Below are positions 26,669 through 35,490 of a stretch of 64,000 nucleotides of DNA, piece after piece. Source of the stretch: NZQO01 sp964639255 (GTDB lineage Bacteria; Bacteroidota; Bacteroidia; Flavobacteriales; Flavobacteriaceae); NCBI GenBank assembly GCA_964639255.1, contig CAZXDP010000002.1, positions 1 through 64,000 of the forward strand, in the 5' to 3' direction. A model generated the notes under the pieces. It had not been told where the DNA came from and ran no database searches. It saw only the letters and a list, made by a program, of their open reading frames with translations. Numbering within the stretch: the first letter of the stretch is position 1; each line of letters opens with the position of its first letter. A program made the translations under genes and the position numbers.

Positions 26669-27481
26669 TTAAAATCCCCAGGCGCTTACATCAAATCCAT
26701 ATTCCTCTTCAAAGCGTTTCATGTCGTCTGCCAACACTTGTTTTATCTTAGACCGTTGTGCGGTGGTAAGCCGTTCCTTGGTAATAGGTTTTCCCTTTTT
26801 CAGCAGTTGTTTGCCCAGTTTTTTTACGCTTTCGGGAAGGTACGGGAGCACCCCTCCCCATTTGCTGCGCAACGAGCGCTCTACCTGGGCGTCAATTTCG
26901 GTTTTGTTATGCACATTAAATGCCGTGGCAGGGGCCCAGGGTTCCAGCCCTAAAAATTGGATTACCTTGTTGACCACGGCTTGTGGATCTTGTTGCAGTT
27001 CGGCGAAATCGAGGATACGGATATCCTCCTTTGGGAAATACACACGGTACTGTTCCAGCTGCTGGTAATAGTTGCTAATGTGCAGTAGGGCCTCGGCCTC
27101 TATGGTCTCGTTCCAATAGTCGTAACGCGAAATGAAGTTGTGGTGCGACTCAATACGCTGAAAGGGATCGCGCACCAAGTAGATAAATTTGGGTCGCAGG
27201 CCATACTCATAGATACGCTGGGGCACCCCTTCCCGCATCGGGAATTTGGTATAGCCCGTAGAAGCGTCTAAGGCATATACATGGTCTTTTGTAAACGGTT
27301 CGAATACGGCGGCATAGGGTCCGCGCTCCCAGTGCTGTGAAAAATACTCTGGCTCCTTGATTTTTGGAAGCGCCAAGGCAGGATGGTCTTTTAGGTACTC
27401 GTAAAGCGACGTGGTGCCGCATTTCATGGCGCCAATAATCATAGCACTCTGTAAGGGAAACGTACGATGCATAGAAAACAA
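26669..27481 (-). CDS. sulfotransferase family protein
   Basis: 270 residues. 5'-PSB loop IIGAMKCGTTSLYEYL and 3'-PB segment YLVRDPFQRIESHHNF are those of PAPS-dependent sulfotransferases of the heparan sulfate/NDST type. It would move sulfate from PAPS to a glycan or other acceptor, which cannot be named. A start at 27472 (MHRTFPLQ) is equally possible. Confidence 0.85.
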   Translation of the reverse strand: MFSMHRTFPLQSAMIIGAMKCGTTSLYEYLKDHPALALPKIKEPEYFSQHWERGPYAAVFEPFTKDHVYALDASTGYTKFPMREGVPQRIYEYGLRPKFIYLVRDPFQRIESHHNFISRYDYWNETIEAEALLHISNYYQQLEQYRVYFPKEDIRILDFAELQQDPQAVVNKVIQFLGLEPWAPATAFNVHNKTEIDAQVERSLRSKWGGVLPYLPESVKKLGKQLLKKGKPITKERLTTAQRSKIKQVLADDMKRFEEEYGFDVSAWGF

Positions 27482-27519
27482 AGTTACGAATTTGGAGCGG
27501 CACCCGGTGCAGGTTTGTC

Positions 27520-28884
27520 CTAATTAAAGCGCATCAAGCGTTTGATCCAGGTGAGCTTGGACTTTGAGTAAGGCGGATATTTTAGCGGAGGTTCGAACCA
27601 GGTAGGTTTTTCCAGAATACTCTTCTCGTGCGAGAATGCCTTAAAGCCCGCTTCGCCGTGGTAACTGCCCATACCGCTATGGCCTACCCCCCCAAAGGGC
27701 AGGTTTACATTGGCCACGTGCATCAAGGCATCGTTAACCGCCCCACCGCCAAAGGAAAGCCTGCTAAGCACCTGATGCTTTTCCTTACGACTGTTGGTAA
27801 ACACATAGCAGGAAAGCGGCTTCGGTAATTTCGCCACTTGTTTTATGGCGTCCTCCAATTCGGTGTAGGTAAGAACCGGTAGTATGGGACCAAATATTTC
27901 TTTTTGCATCACGGCATCTTCAAACGTCACGTTACGCAGTAAGGTAGGTTGTATGTAGCGCTCTTCCCTATTGGTGGCACCTCCATAATACACCTTTTCG
28001 GGTTCTATGAGGGCTTTTAGGCGTTGGTAGTTGTCATCGTTGATAATCTGCACGTAGTTATCGTGCTCAAAGGCATACTTGGCAGCTTCTATTTCCTTTT
28101 GGCACAACTGAAGGAATCGTTCTTCAAGATCCTTATGTACCAGCACATAATCTGGCGCAATGCACGTTTGGCCCGCGTTTAGGAACTTGGCCCATACCAG
28201 TCGCTTGGCGGTCATCTTTACATCGCACTTTTGGGTAATAATGGCAGGGCTTTTCCCGCCCAGTTCCAAAGTGACGGGCGTAAGCGTTTTTGCGGCTGCC
28301 TTGTACACGATTTTTCCCACCTTGGTACTTCCCGTAAAGAAAATCTTGTCGAAATCCTGTTCTAGCAGTTCGGTGGTTTCGGGTACCCCGCCCTCTATGA
28401 CTTTTAAGTAGGCCGGATTAAAAGCTTCATTGAGTATCTTCGCCATCACGGCGCTGGTATTGGAGGGCAGTTCGCTAGGCTTTAGCACCACGGTATTGCC
28501 CGCTGCCATAGCGGCAATGACGGGCCCGAGGGAAAGTTGATAGGGATAATTCCATGCGCCAATAACAAGGCAAACGCCCAGCGGTTCGGGAAGGATGTAG
28601 CTCTTGCCCGGCAGGTTCATCAAGCCGGTGGAAACCGATTTTTTGGCCGCCCAATGCTTTAGGTACTTGCGAGCTACCTTGATCTCGTGGTAGAGCAAGC
28701 TCAACTCGGTGATGTACGTCTCAAACTCCGATTTCTTGAAATCTTCGTAAATAGCATCGTAGAGCAAGGCTTCGTGCTGCTTTAGCGTATCGCGTAATTT
28801 CTTTAGCTGTTTTCTTCGGAAGGAAATCCGTTTTGTGGCCTGTAGGTTAAAATAGGTACGCTGCTCTTCTACCAATCGATGCAT
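27520..28884 (-). CDS. aldehyde dehydrogenase, class 3-like
   Basis: 454 residues. Catalytic Cys in NAGQTCIAPDYVL, general base Glu in LELGGKSPAI, nucleotide loop FTGSTKVGKI, and the C-terminal PFGGVGHSGMGSYHGEAGF. Length and lack of an N-terminal extension fit the class 3 family that oxidises medium- and long-chain or aromatic aldehydes with NAD(P). Confidence 0.93.
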   Translation of the reverse strand: MHRLVEEQRTYFNLQATKRISFRRKQLKKLRDTLKQHEALLYDAIYEDFKKSEFETYITELSLLYHEIKVARKYLKHWAAKKSVSTGLMNLPGKSYILPEPLGVCLVIGAWNYPYQLSLGPVIAAMAAGNTVVLKPSELPSNTSAVMAKILNEAFNPAYLKVIEGGVPETTELLEQDFDKIFFTGSTKVGKIVYKAAAKTLTPVTLELGGKSPAIITQKCDVKMTAKRLVWAKFLNAGQTCIAPDYVLVHKDLEERFLQLCQKEIEAAKYAFEHDNYVQIINDDNYQRLKALIEPEKVYYGGATNREERYIQPTLLRNVTFEDAVMQKEIFGPILPVLTYTELEDAIKQVAKLPKPLSCYVFTNSRKEKHQVLSRLSFGGGAVNDALMHVANVNLPFGGVGHSGMGSYHGEAGFKAFSHEKSILEKPTWFEPPLKYPPYSKSKLTWIKRLMRFN

Positions 28885-28950
28885 AAACTGGATATTTTCC
28901 CATAAAAGTATAAGGAATGGGGAGAACCAACTGTTAACGAAAAAATAAAA

Positions 28951-29721
28951 CTACTTGCCCTTGCCGCGATTCAGCACCTTGTACTCCTCGTAGCAATCGC
29001 TTATGGCATCGAGTATTTGCAAATCGTTGGCGGTACGCACAAAATCTGTAGAGTAGTTGCAGTTGTTGAGAATCTCATCGATGTCTACCTTTTCCAATTG
29101 CAGCACGGCCATTAGGGTTTCGCGATCGTACTTGCTTTGCAGCAGGTTGCGAATCTCGTCGTCTTCCTTCATTTTCCGAAGCTTGCGCATTTGCTGCGGT
29201 CGCTTTCCGAAGACATTATAGAGGAAGTCGGCCGGATTGAAAATAGCGCTCAGCACCTTGCTTACCGCACCGGGCTGTTTGCTGCCCCCTTCATAGCCCG
29301 ACGAGAGGCCTGATATACGATAGCGGTAGTTCTCGTACACGGGTATGATGCGCGCATCTACCTCGATATATCCCGTAAGTTCGACAGGGCGTACCACCAC
29401 CTCTTCCAGCGCAATGCCCAGCTCGGTCATCTTTACCTTGATCTCGCCAAACTTAAGCCAGTCGTTGGTAACGCGCACGCGAATGGACCGAAAGCCCAGA
29501 TAACTGAAGTACAGCGTATCGTTTACCGTAGCGCGAATCTCGAACTTTCCCGTTTCATTGGTAGTGGTACCTACCACACTGTTCAAGTTTACGATGTTCA
29601 CATTCTCCAAGGGCTGGTCTGTGGCATCGTTTAGCACGGTACCTTCTATAAGGGTGGGTTCCTGTGCGAGCACTGGTAGTACCGCACACAGAAACACAAG
29701 AAACAATGCAATCTTTTTCAT
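28951..29721 (-). CDS. carboxypeptidase-like regulatory-domain protein
   Basis: 256 residues. Signal peptide MKKIALFLVFLCAVLPVLAQ, then the beta-sandwich EGTVLNDATDQPLENVNIVN and GTTTNETGKFEIRA typical of CarbopepD_reg domains, and EEVVVRPVEL at its end. The C-terminal helical part (MRKLRKMKEDDEIRNLLQSK) is common in secreted flavobacterial proteins. No TonB-dependent barrel follows. Role unknown. Confidence 0.8.
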   Translation of the reverse strand: MKKIALFLVFLCAVLPVLAQEPTLIEGTVLNDATDQPLENVNIVNLNSVVGTTTNETGKFEIRATVNDTLYFSYLGFRSIRVRVTNDWLKFGEIKVKMTELGIALEEVVVRPVELTGYIEVDARIIPVYENYRYRISGLSSGYEGGSKQPGAVSKVLSAIFNPADFLYNVFGKRPQQMRKLRKMKEDDEIRNLLQSKYDRETLMAVLQLEKVDIDEILNNCNYSTDFVRTANDLQILDAISDCYEEYKVLNRGKGK

Positions 29722-29791
29722 AACAATGGGCCGGTAAAGGTACGATAATAGACGCTAATTTCCTGCCAAAGTTACCTTTGCAACCAAAAAA

Positions 29792-31552
29792 TTATCCTTT
29801 TCTACGTCGGCGTCCGCCGGTTCCCTTTTTGTCCGGACGCTCGCTGCGACGGCGGCTCTTCCCTTTGAACTTAGGCTTATCGCCACCAAAATCGCCTCCG
29901 CGTTTTTTGAATCCGCCTTTGCCTTTTCCGCGGCCACCGCTTTTACCACCGCCCTTTTTACGGCCTTCTTTTGAGATTTCTACCGAAATCTTGCGACCGT
30001 CGAGTGTAAAGTCATCAAATATGCTTGTTACCAATTCGGTATGCTTGGCATCGGTATTGAAGAAGGAGAAATTGTCGTGCACATCTACGTGGAAGACATC
30101 GTCTTGCCCCAATTGCAGCAAATCGCGAAGGAAATCTTTTAGGCTCTGCCAGTTAAAGTCGTCACGGCTACCAATGTTGATGAAGTACCGAACGCTATCG
30201 GAGCTTTTTCCTTCGGAAGGATCGCCAGCCGCCACGTTCAAATCTTTCGATTTTTTATAGTAGTTGTAAAAACGCGTAAACTCTACCGAAAACACTTTTT
30301 TGATAAGCTCTTCCTTGGTAAATTCCTGTAGCACATCGGTAATGTTGGGCAGGTACGGATCTATCTCGTGGTTGATCTTGGTTTCCTTGATGCTATTCGC
30401 CAGGTGGAACAGCTGCACCTCACAGATTTCCATTCCCGAGGGAATTTCCTTTCGTTCGAAGTTCTTTTGAATGATCTTTTCGATCTGCTTGATCTTACGT
30501 ACCTCGCTCTTGCTAACGATTACCATAGATACCCCCGTTTTTCCGGCACGTCCGGTACGGCCACTGCGGTGGGTATAGGTCTCGATCTCATCGGGCAATT
30601 GGTAGTTAATAACGTGGGTAATATCGTCTACGTCGATACCACGGGCTGCCACATCGGTCGCCACGAGCATCTGTATCTGCCTGCTGCGGAAGGACTTCAT
30701 CACCAAATCGCGTTGGTTTTGGCTTAGGTCGCCGTGCAGGGCAGCGGCATTGTACCCATCGGTAATGAGCTCTTCGGCCACTTTTTGCGTATCGCGCTTG
30801 GTACGGCAAAACACTACCGAGAAAATCTCCGGATTGGCATCGGCCAAACGCTTTAGCGCCGAATAGCGGTCGCGGGCGTTTACCAAATAATACTCGTGTG
30901 ACACGTTTTCAGAACCGGTGTTCTTGCTTCCAATCGTAATTTCCACCGGCGTGTGCATAAACTTCTTGGCGATGGAAGCCACTTCCTTGGGCATGGTAGC
31001 ACTGAAAAGCCAGGTGCTCTTTTCCTGTGGGGAGTGCGAGAGGATTTCGGTTATATCCTCATAAAAGCCCATATTCAGCATCTCATCGGCTTCGTCGAGC
31101 ACACAGTACTCGATCTTGGAGATATCGATCATACGGCGGCCAATCATATCTTTCATACGGCCGGGCGTAGCCACGATAATCTGTGCGCCCTTTTTTATCT
31201 GCTTGGCCTGTTCGGTAATGCTGGCGCCGCCATAAATGGCCACCACGTTAAGTCCCTTGATGTACTTTCCGTACTGTACCAGTTCATTGGTAATTTGCAT
31301 GCACAGCTCGCGCGTGGGCGATAAGATAAGGCCCTGTGTGGTACGGCTATCCGCATTTATTTTTTGGAGCATGGGGAAGCCGAAGGCCGCCGTTTTACCG
31401 GTACCGGTCTGTGCTAGGGAGACGATGTCTGTCTCGCGTTCTAAGAGAATGGGGATTGTTTTTTCCTGTACTTCCGATGGGGTCTCAAAACCCATATCGG
31501 TTACGGCCTGGAGCAATTGCTCGTTCAGGCCCAACGATTTGAATGTAGCCAT
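29792..31552 (-). CDS. DEAD-box RNA helicase with DbpA-like RNA-binding domain
   Basis: 586 residues. Q motif, AQTGTGKTAAFGFP, DEADEML, SATMP and HRSGRTGRAGKTG are intact. A DbpA-type RRM lies at about 455-540, and a Lys/Arg/Gly-rich tail at 545-586 (KKGGGKSGGRGKGKGG) binds RNA non-specifically. This is the CsdA/DeaD arrangement used in ribosome assembly and cold adaptation. The leader has a perfect hairpin at 31629-31650. Confidence 0.93.
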   Translation of the reverse strand: MATFKSLGLNEQLLQAVTDMGFETPSEVQEKTIPILLERETDIVSLAQTGTGKTAAFGFPMLQKINADSRTTQGLILSPTRELCMQITNELVQYGKYIKGLNVVAIYGGASITEQAKQIKKGAQIIVATPGRMKDMIGRRMIDISKIEYCVLDEADEMLNMGFYEDITEILSHSPQEKSTWLFSATMPKEVASIAKKFMHTPVEITIGSKNTGSENVSHEYYLVNARDRYSALKRLADANPEIFSVVFCRTKRDTQKVAEELITDGYNAAALHGDLSQNQRDLVMKSFRSRQIQMLVATDVAARGIDVDDITHVINYQLPDEIETYTHRSGRTGRAGKTGVSMVIVSKSEVRKIKQIEKIIQKNFERKEIPSGMEICEVQLFHLANSIKETKINHEIDPYLPNITDVLQEFTKEELIKKVFSVEFTRFYNYYKKSKDLNVAAGDPSEGKSSDSVRYFINIGSRDDFNWQSLKDFLRDLLQLGQDDVFHVDVHDNFSFFNTDAKHTELVTSIFDDFTLDGRKISVEISKEGRKKGGGKSGGRGKGKGGFKKRGGDFGGDKPKFKGKSRRRSERPDKKGTGGRRRRKG

Positions 31553-31628
31553 AGTATGGTTTAAATTGTTTGCGTGTTGGTAGGAAGCAAACGACGATTA
31601 AACCCTATAGCTTCACGGCAACACTGCG

Positions 31629-31650
31629 ATCCTCACCCTGAGGATTTTTT
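31629..31650 (+). terminator. hairpin with T-run, plus strand, ahead of the DEAD-box gene
   Basis: A perfect 7-bp stem, ATCCTCA-CCC-TGAGGAT, followed on the plus strand by six T. It has terminator form for plus-strand transcription, yet no plus-strand gene precedes it. On the minus strand it lies in the helicase mRNA leader. It may end an antisense RNA or act as an mRNA structure. Confidence 0.5.
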
Positions 31651-31710
31651 CAGGCGGCAAAGATAGGCTATTTAAACATAGGTTGTTAGGGTTTGGGGAA
31701 ATGTTTTTTG

Positions 31711-32010
31711 TGTTCAGTTTTCGGTGTTTAGTATTCAGTGGCAGTGGGCAGTGGACAGTGGGCAGTTGCAGTTGTTAATTGTCCCCTTGAGGGGACTTTA
31801 GGGTTGTAGAGGCAGTTAATAGTGATCAGTGGGCAGTGGTCAGTGGGCAGTGGCAGTGATCAGTGGGCAGTGGTCAGTGGGCAGTAGCAGTGTACAGTGT
31901 TCAGTGGCAGTAGGCAGTGGATAGTTGTTGATTGTCCCCTTGAGGGGACTTTAGGGGTGTAGAGGGGGTTAATAGTGTTCAGTGGTCAGTGATCAGTTTT
32001 CAGTGGGCAG
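31711..32010. repeat. degenerate CAGTGGGCAGTG-type low-complexity repeat with two embedded hairpins
   Basis: About 300 bases composed of irregular copies of CAGTGG, CAGTGAT and GGCAGT, interrupted twice by a near-identical block containing the palindrome GTCCCCTTGAGGGGAC (31781-31796 and 31934-31949). There is no open frame with coding character. The unit length varies, so this is not a CRISPR array. It fills most of the gap between the helicase and the HTH gene. Confidence 0.8.
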
Positions 32011-32147
32011 TTGTTGATTTTCTCATACTTTCTATACGCTTAATTCTACTGTCCTGCCACGAATTTGGTGGTGCGTCTAGAAGGCCATGGTACTTTGCGA
32101 TTTTTTATTATTTTAGGGGGCACTGTTTCATTCATAACATCATATTT

Positions 32148-32387
32148 ATGTTTCGAAAAGAACAAGAAGAGACCCTTATGGGCCTGGCCCAGTTGCGGTT
32201 GTTGACCAACGAGGACCTGATGCGCATCCTTAGCGTGAGCGAGTCGAGCCTGTACCGTATGCGCCGAAAGGGGCTGCTGCCGTACTTTAAGGTAACGTCT
32301 ACCTGCTATTACAGCGCCGAGGCGATTGCCGCCTGGATCCACAACCTTAGCAACGCAAGCCAGCACAAGAACCCGGGGAATCTGTAA
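32148..32387 (+). CDS. small helix-turn-helix (excisionase-like) protein
   Basis: 79 residues from MFRKEQEETLMGLAQLRLLT. The longer open frame from 31989 has no initiation context. LTNEDLMRILSVSESSLYRMRRKGLLPYFK is the MerR/excisionase-like HTH_17 fold common in Bacteroidota mobile elements. It may control the neighbouring DUF6266 locus or be a relic of an integrated element. Confidence 0.75.
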   Translation: MFRKEQEETLMGLAQLRLLTNEDLMRILSVSESSLYRMRRKGLLPYFKVTSTCYYSAEAIAAWIHNLSNASQHKNPGNL

Positions 32388-32456
32388 CCGCGTGTCGGAT
32401 TCCCCAGTGCCGTAACTCCCCAACTATAGTGTCCGCGTTTGGCGCGGAAACCAAAA

Positions 32457-32486
32457 AACCCATCAAGAGCTATTTCTCGATGGGTT
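32457..32486 (-). terminator. rho-independent terminator of the DUF6266 gene
   Basis: AACCCATC and GATGGGTT arms with a 14-base loop, followed on the minus strand by six T. It lies 25-54 bases past the stop at 32511. Confidence 0.88.
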
Positions 32487-32510
32487 TCTGTGCTGGCATA
32501 TGCCTAAGGG

Positions 32511-33152
32511 TTAGAGCACGGTGACGGCGCCCAGGTAACTGCTGGTGGCCGCCAGGCTATGGCCCGACCCCGCGAAGCTGGCCCATACCTGTACCTCGGC
32601 ATTTGCCATAAAGGCCGGTAGGCTCAAGGTAGCCGTGGCATCGCTGCGCACCCCGGGCCCCTCGAACTGCAGGTAGCTGTCGAACTGCGGGGCGTACACC
32701 ACCGCCAAGAGCTTGTCGGTAGCGTGGGCATTGCCCTGGTCGCTGTTGTTGGTCCAGGTAAGCAGCAGTTCCTGGTTGGCCTGGGCAGTAACGCCTTCGC
32801 CCATAAGTCCCTGCAGGTCGCCACGGCTAATGAGCACCTTGGGATAGTCCATCGCATAGGTGTCGCCGCTGGCTACCACCGCATTGTTCAGGTGGTAGGA
32901 AGTCGCCTGGTTAAAGGGCGACTTGGCGTCCTGGGTGCGGCCAAAGTACTGGGTAAGCATTCCCTTGAGCGGACTCAGGAACTTGATGACGGTTTTGAAC
33001 TTCTCGCGTTGTTCCTGTTGTTTGTCCGTTGCCGGACGCGTACTATGTTGCGGTACGCTGCGCATCACGTTGCGGCCTCTCCAGCGCACACCCACTACGG
33101 TGCCCACCTTCCCGGAGAACCCTCCGAGGATGCCTTTTTCAAAAGTTGCCAT
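32511..33152 (-). CDS. DUF6266 family protein
   Basis: 213 residues from MATFEKGILGGFSGKVGTVV. That opening, followed by WRGRNVMRSVP, is the hallmark of DUF6266, a Bacteroidota family often found in variable numbers, with a beta-sandwich C-terminus (LLLTWTNNSDQGNAHATDKL). No signal peptide; function unknown. It is GC-rich compared with the downstream cassettes. Fifteen 10-bp repeats lie 70-220 bases upstream. Confidence 0.8.
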   Translation of the reverse strand: MATFEKGILGGFSGKVGTVVGVRWRGRNVMRSVPQHSTRPATDKQQEQREKFKTVIKFLSPLKGMLTQYFGRTQDAKSPFNQATSYHLNNAVVASGDTYAMDYPKVLISRGDLQGLMGEGVTAQANQELLLTWTNNSDQGNAHATDKLLAVVYAPQFDSYLQFEGPGVRSDATATLSLPAFMANAEVQVWASFAGSGHSLAATSSYLGAVTVL

Positions 33153-33220
33153 AAGCAAATTGATTTGGGGTTATACATTTGTTTGAACGGCCAAAGTAGT
33201 ACGCGCTTGGCTGGTTTCCA

Positions 33221-33370
33221 AATCCTTGACGGGAATTGACCGCGTTTGACCGAGATTGACGGGAATTGACTGCATTTGACTGCCTTTGACCGCCGTTGAC
33301 TGCGTTTGACTGCCGTTGACCGAGATTGACGTCGTTTGACTGCATTTGACGGCGTTTGACCGTGTTTGAC
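33221..33370. repeat. fifteen in-phase 10-bp tandem units ending in TTGAC
   Basis: Every tenth base from 33225 starts TTGAC. The units read NNNNNTTGAC, and only the five bases in front vary (CGCGT, CGAGA, GGGAA, TGCAT, TGCCT, CGCCG and others; several occur twice). On the minus strand, the direction of the DUF6266 gene, the unit is GTCAANNNNN. The strict 10-base spacing places all copies on nearly the same face of the helix. It looks like an array of protein-binding sites, or of repeated -35-like elements, ahead of the DUF6266 gene. Confidence 0.9.
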
Positions 33371-33526
33371 TGGTGGTGCCGAAAAAACGGGCACTTTGTT
33401 CGAGTCTCGTTCGAGGATGGTTCGAGAAAAGGTCGTGGTATGATCGGGGCAATTTTTCGCCGAGGGGGCCTGCTACGAAGCACGCCCGAACCAGGCCCGA
33501 CCTTTACCCGAGCCCAGGCGCTAAAA

Positions 33527-33656
33527 AAGTGTTGGCGGTTTGGAGAATTGTTGTATTTTAGGGGCTTCTCCCCGTTTATTATAATACCCAAAAAAGGTTT
33601 GTTGTCCGTGTTAAAAAGTCGGGATAATAACTTTAAAATGGATGATATTACACGTT
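33527..33656 (+). repeat. cassette site 0, right half only; left edge of the array
   Basis: Carries the type-A block GGAATTGTTGTATTTTAG-like sequence and hairpin AGGGGCTTCTCCCC, then the R' GTT at 33654-33656. The left half (R''-L'') is missing; GC-rich unrelated DNA lies directly before it. This marks the left limit of the array. Confidence 0.6.
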
Positions 33657-33678
33657 ACGACACATTTGAAAAAATAAT

Positions 33679-34653
33679 ATGGCTACAAATTTAGAATTAT
33701 CAATTTACACGTTTACACTCAATGAAAAGAATAGCCGAGAAGACTATTTAGATTTTAACGAATTTTATCGTAAAAATTTTACTCATGATGGTGAAAACCC
33801 TCATAAGGTGAAACCTAAATTATTGTATGAAAGATTTGTAGGAATGATTCTGGACGAATTTGAAAACAAATTTTGGCTAAATCCAGAGAAAAATAAAGGT
33901 ATAAGTACAAGAGATATCGATTTTAGACCTGCTAAAAGTGTAATTGAGGGAATAATCAACGGAGGTAATACTGGCTACGGTCATCAAATTTATAATATCT
34001 TAAACAATGAAGAAACAGTTGGCGAAATTTCAGAAGACCAGCTTGCCTCATTGCCATACTATTTTAAAATGTGGACACCACCAAATAGCCAAGTGGGTGT
34101 ATTGATGGTTCAAAGTTATAGCATTGGCAGTATCAACTCATTGTTGCTTGATTTTATAAAAACCATATTTTCAAAATATGGTGCAACATTTAAAAGAATA
34201 GTTCACATACCAAAAGAATTAAGAGATAGTTACATCAAAAGAAGTTCTGTGAAAAAGGTCACGTTTACGAGTACAATTGAAAATCGAGATTCAAGAAAAA
34301 AATTCAATAGAGCCTTTGAAGATTCTGACGGTTTAAAAATAACACTGACTGTTCAAGGCTTAAAAAAACGTAGTATAAAGGGCTTTTTGAAAAAATTTAA
34401 CAAATCTAATCCAATAGGTATTGACCTAAAGGAATTAGGTATGGAAGACCCTAAGGACTACACAACTAAATTATATTACGAAGATGAAGATGGCAGAAAA
34501 GCACACGCTAAAATTCAAGATAAATTTCAAATAAGACCTACAATTGTTCTGCCAATAGAAATAGCGAACGACAACAAAACGCCAAATTTAAATCATATTG
34601 TAAAATATACAGATAGTTTGTTAGACAAAGTAAAAGAAGAAATCAATTACTAA
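33679..34653 (+). CDS. cassette 1 gene A, soluble protein of unknown function
   Basis: 324 residues, no signal or membrane segment. Notable stretches are IDFRPAKSVIEGIINGGNTG (a conserved-looking turn) and ILMVQSYSIGSINSLLLDFI-like hydrophobic core. The C-terminal third is Lys-rich. Its stop overlaps the start of the next gene (TAATG), so the two are made together. A soluble sensor coupled to a membrane partner is a common layout for phage-defence pairs, but I recognise no family, so this is only a hypothesis. Confidence 0.7.
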   Translation: MATNLELSIYTFTLNEKNSREDYLDFNEFYRKNFTHDGENPHKVKPKLLYERFVGMILDEFENKFWLNPEKNKGISTRDIDFRPAKSVIEGIINGGNTGYGHQIYNILNNEETVGEISEDQLASLPYYFKMWTPPNSQVGVLMVQSYSIGSINSLLLDFIKTIFSKYGATFKRIVHIPKELRDSYIKRSSVKKVTFTSTIENRDSRKKFNRAFEDSDGLKITLTVQGLKKRSIKGFLKKFNKSNPIGIDLKELGMEDPKDYTTKLYYEDEDGRKAHAKIQDKFQIRPTIVLPIEIANDNKTPNLNHIVKYTDSLLDKVKEEINY

Positions 34654-35255
34654 TGAAAAGCAAAAAGCTTTTGGATATTAGAAAAGAGTCTTTAAATGCT
34701 CTTTACTATGACAACCGTAATAGATTAATTGCCAGTAAATGGAAATTAAATCTTCTTTACTACGGTTTGCCCATAATTGTTTCCGCTTCTTTAATACTGT
34801 TAAATCAAAAGTTAACTGAAGATTCAATCACCTATTTTATTACAGGCATTTCAATTTTTGCTGGTCTGTTTTTTAATTTATTGATTGTTGTATCAGACAA
34901 AATGGACAAGCGCAAAAAGCAACTAGAATCCGAATATGAGCCTACAAGTGATTATGCCAATGATTATAAATTATTTTCAGAAAGGTTGATTGCATCTATC
35001 AGCTATGCTATTATTTTATCTATCTTGGTAATCGGACTTATGTTTTTTACTCAAATAGATTATGGAAATCTCGAGGAGCTTGTGTCAGCTAATACCATAA
35101 AGTGGATTGACGATATTTCTGATTATACCTTTAATTTTCTGGCTTATTTTGTAGGCTTAAAATTCTTGATTTTGTTAGTGCACATTTTAATTGATATTTA
35201 CGATATGCTCATTCACGATATGAATTTGCAACAACATCAAAAAAATGAGGAATAA
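34653..35255 (+). CDS. cassette 1 gene B, four-helix membrane protein
   Basis: 200 residues with hydrophobic stretches around YYGLPIIVSASLILL, YFITGISIFAGLFFNLLIVV, ASISYAIILSILVIGLMFF and FNFLAYFVGLKFLILLVHIL. A charged, possibly coiled linker (SDKMDKRKKQLESEYEPTSD) separates helices 2 and 3. Start overlaps the partner's stop by one base. Possibly a membrane effector of the pair; no family assigned. Confidence 0.7.
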   Translation: MKSKKLLDIRKESLNALYYDNRNRLIASKWKLNLLYYGLPIIVSASLILLNQKLTEDSITYFITGISIFAGLFFNLLIVVSDKMDKRKKQLESEYEPTSDYANDYKLFSERLIASISYAIILSILVIGLMFFTQIDYGNLEELVSANTIKWIDDISDYTFNFLAYFVGLKFLILLVHILIDIYDMLIHDMNLQQHQKNEE

Positions 35256-35259
35256 AACG

Positions 35260-35467
35260 TGTGGTAACGAGGTATTTTGCCTATAGCTGGGAAAGTGCTC
35301 GAACTAAAAGCTGGGGCGTGTTTGCAACGACCGCCATCCCGAAGCTTCGGGATTAAATTTGGCTCTTTATGATAGGAAATTTAAAGAGAAAACTCAAAAA
35401 TTCGGCTCACAGCTTAACCAAAAAATCCGTATCTTTTTGCACGCTACGGGTCATATATTGGACTGTT
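35260..35467 (+). repeat. cassette site 1 (between cassettes 1 and 2)
   Basis: R'' TGTGGTAAC at 35260-35268, R' GTT at 35465-35467. The right half, GCACGCTACGGGTCATATA, is almost the same as in the site at 56031. An internal palindrome CCCGAAGCTTCGGG forms the tip of the fold. Cassette 1 starts GTTACGACACA, related to the complement GTTACCACA of this R''. Confidence 0.65.
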
Positions 35468-35490
35468 CTGAATAATTATGAAATAATCTT

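Noticed and set aside
31989..32147. Upstream extension of the small HTH gene
   Set aside because: It lies partly in the low-complexity repeat, has no ribosome site, and the HTH homology begins after the ATG at 32148.
33221..33370. CRISPR array
   Set aside because: The repeat unit is only 5 conserved bases with 5-base variable parts. CRISPR repeats and spacers are far longer, and no cas gene is present.
33095..33591. Minus-strand open frames across the TTGAC repeat encoding repeated AVKRxQ/SNAVN-like peptides
   Set aside because: A 10-base period keeps all three frames open with related peptides, so openness is a by-product of the repeat. No start signal or conserved domain supports coding.
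33655..35268. Identification of cassette 1 as a Kiwa-type defence pair
   Set aside because: Sizes are similar (four-helix membrane protein plus about 320-residue protein), but the gene order differs and I could not match motifs. Left as unknown.
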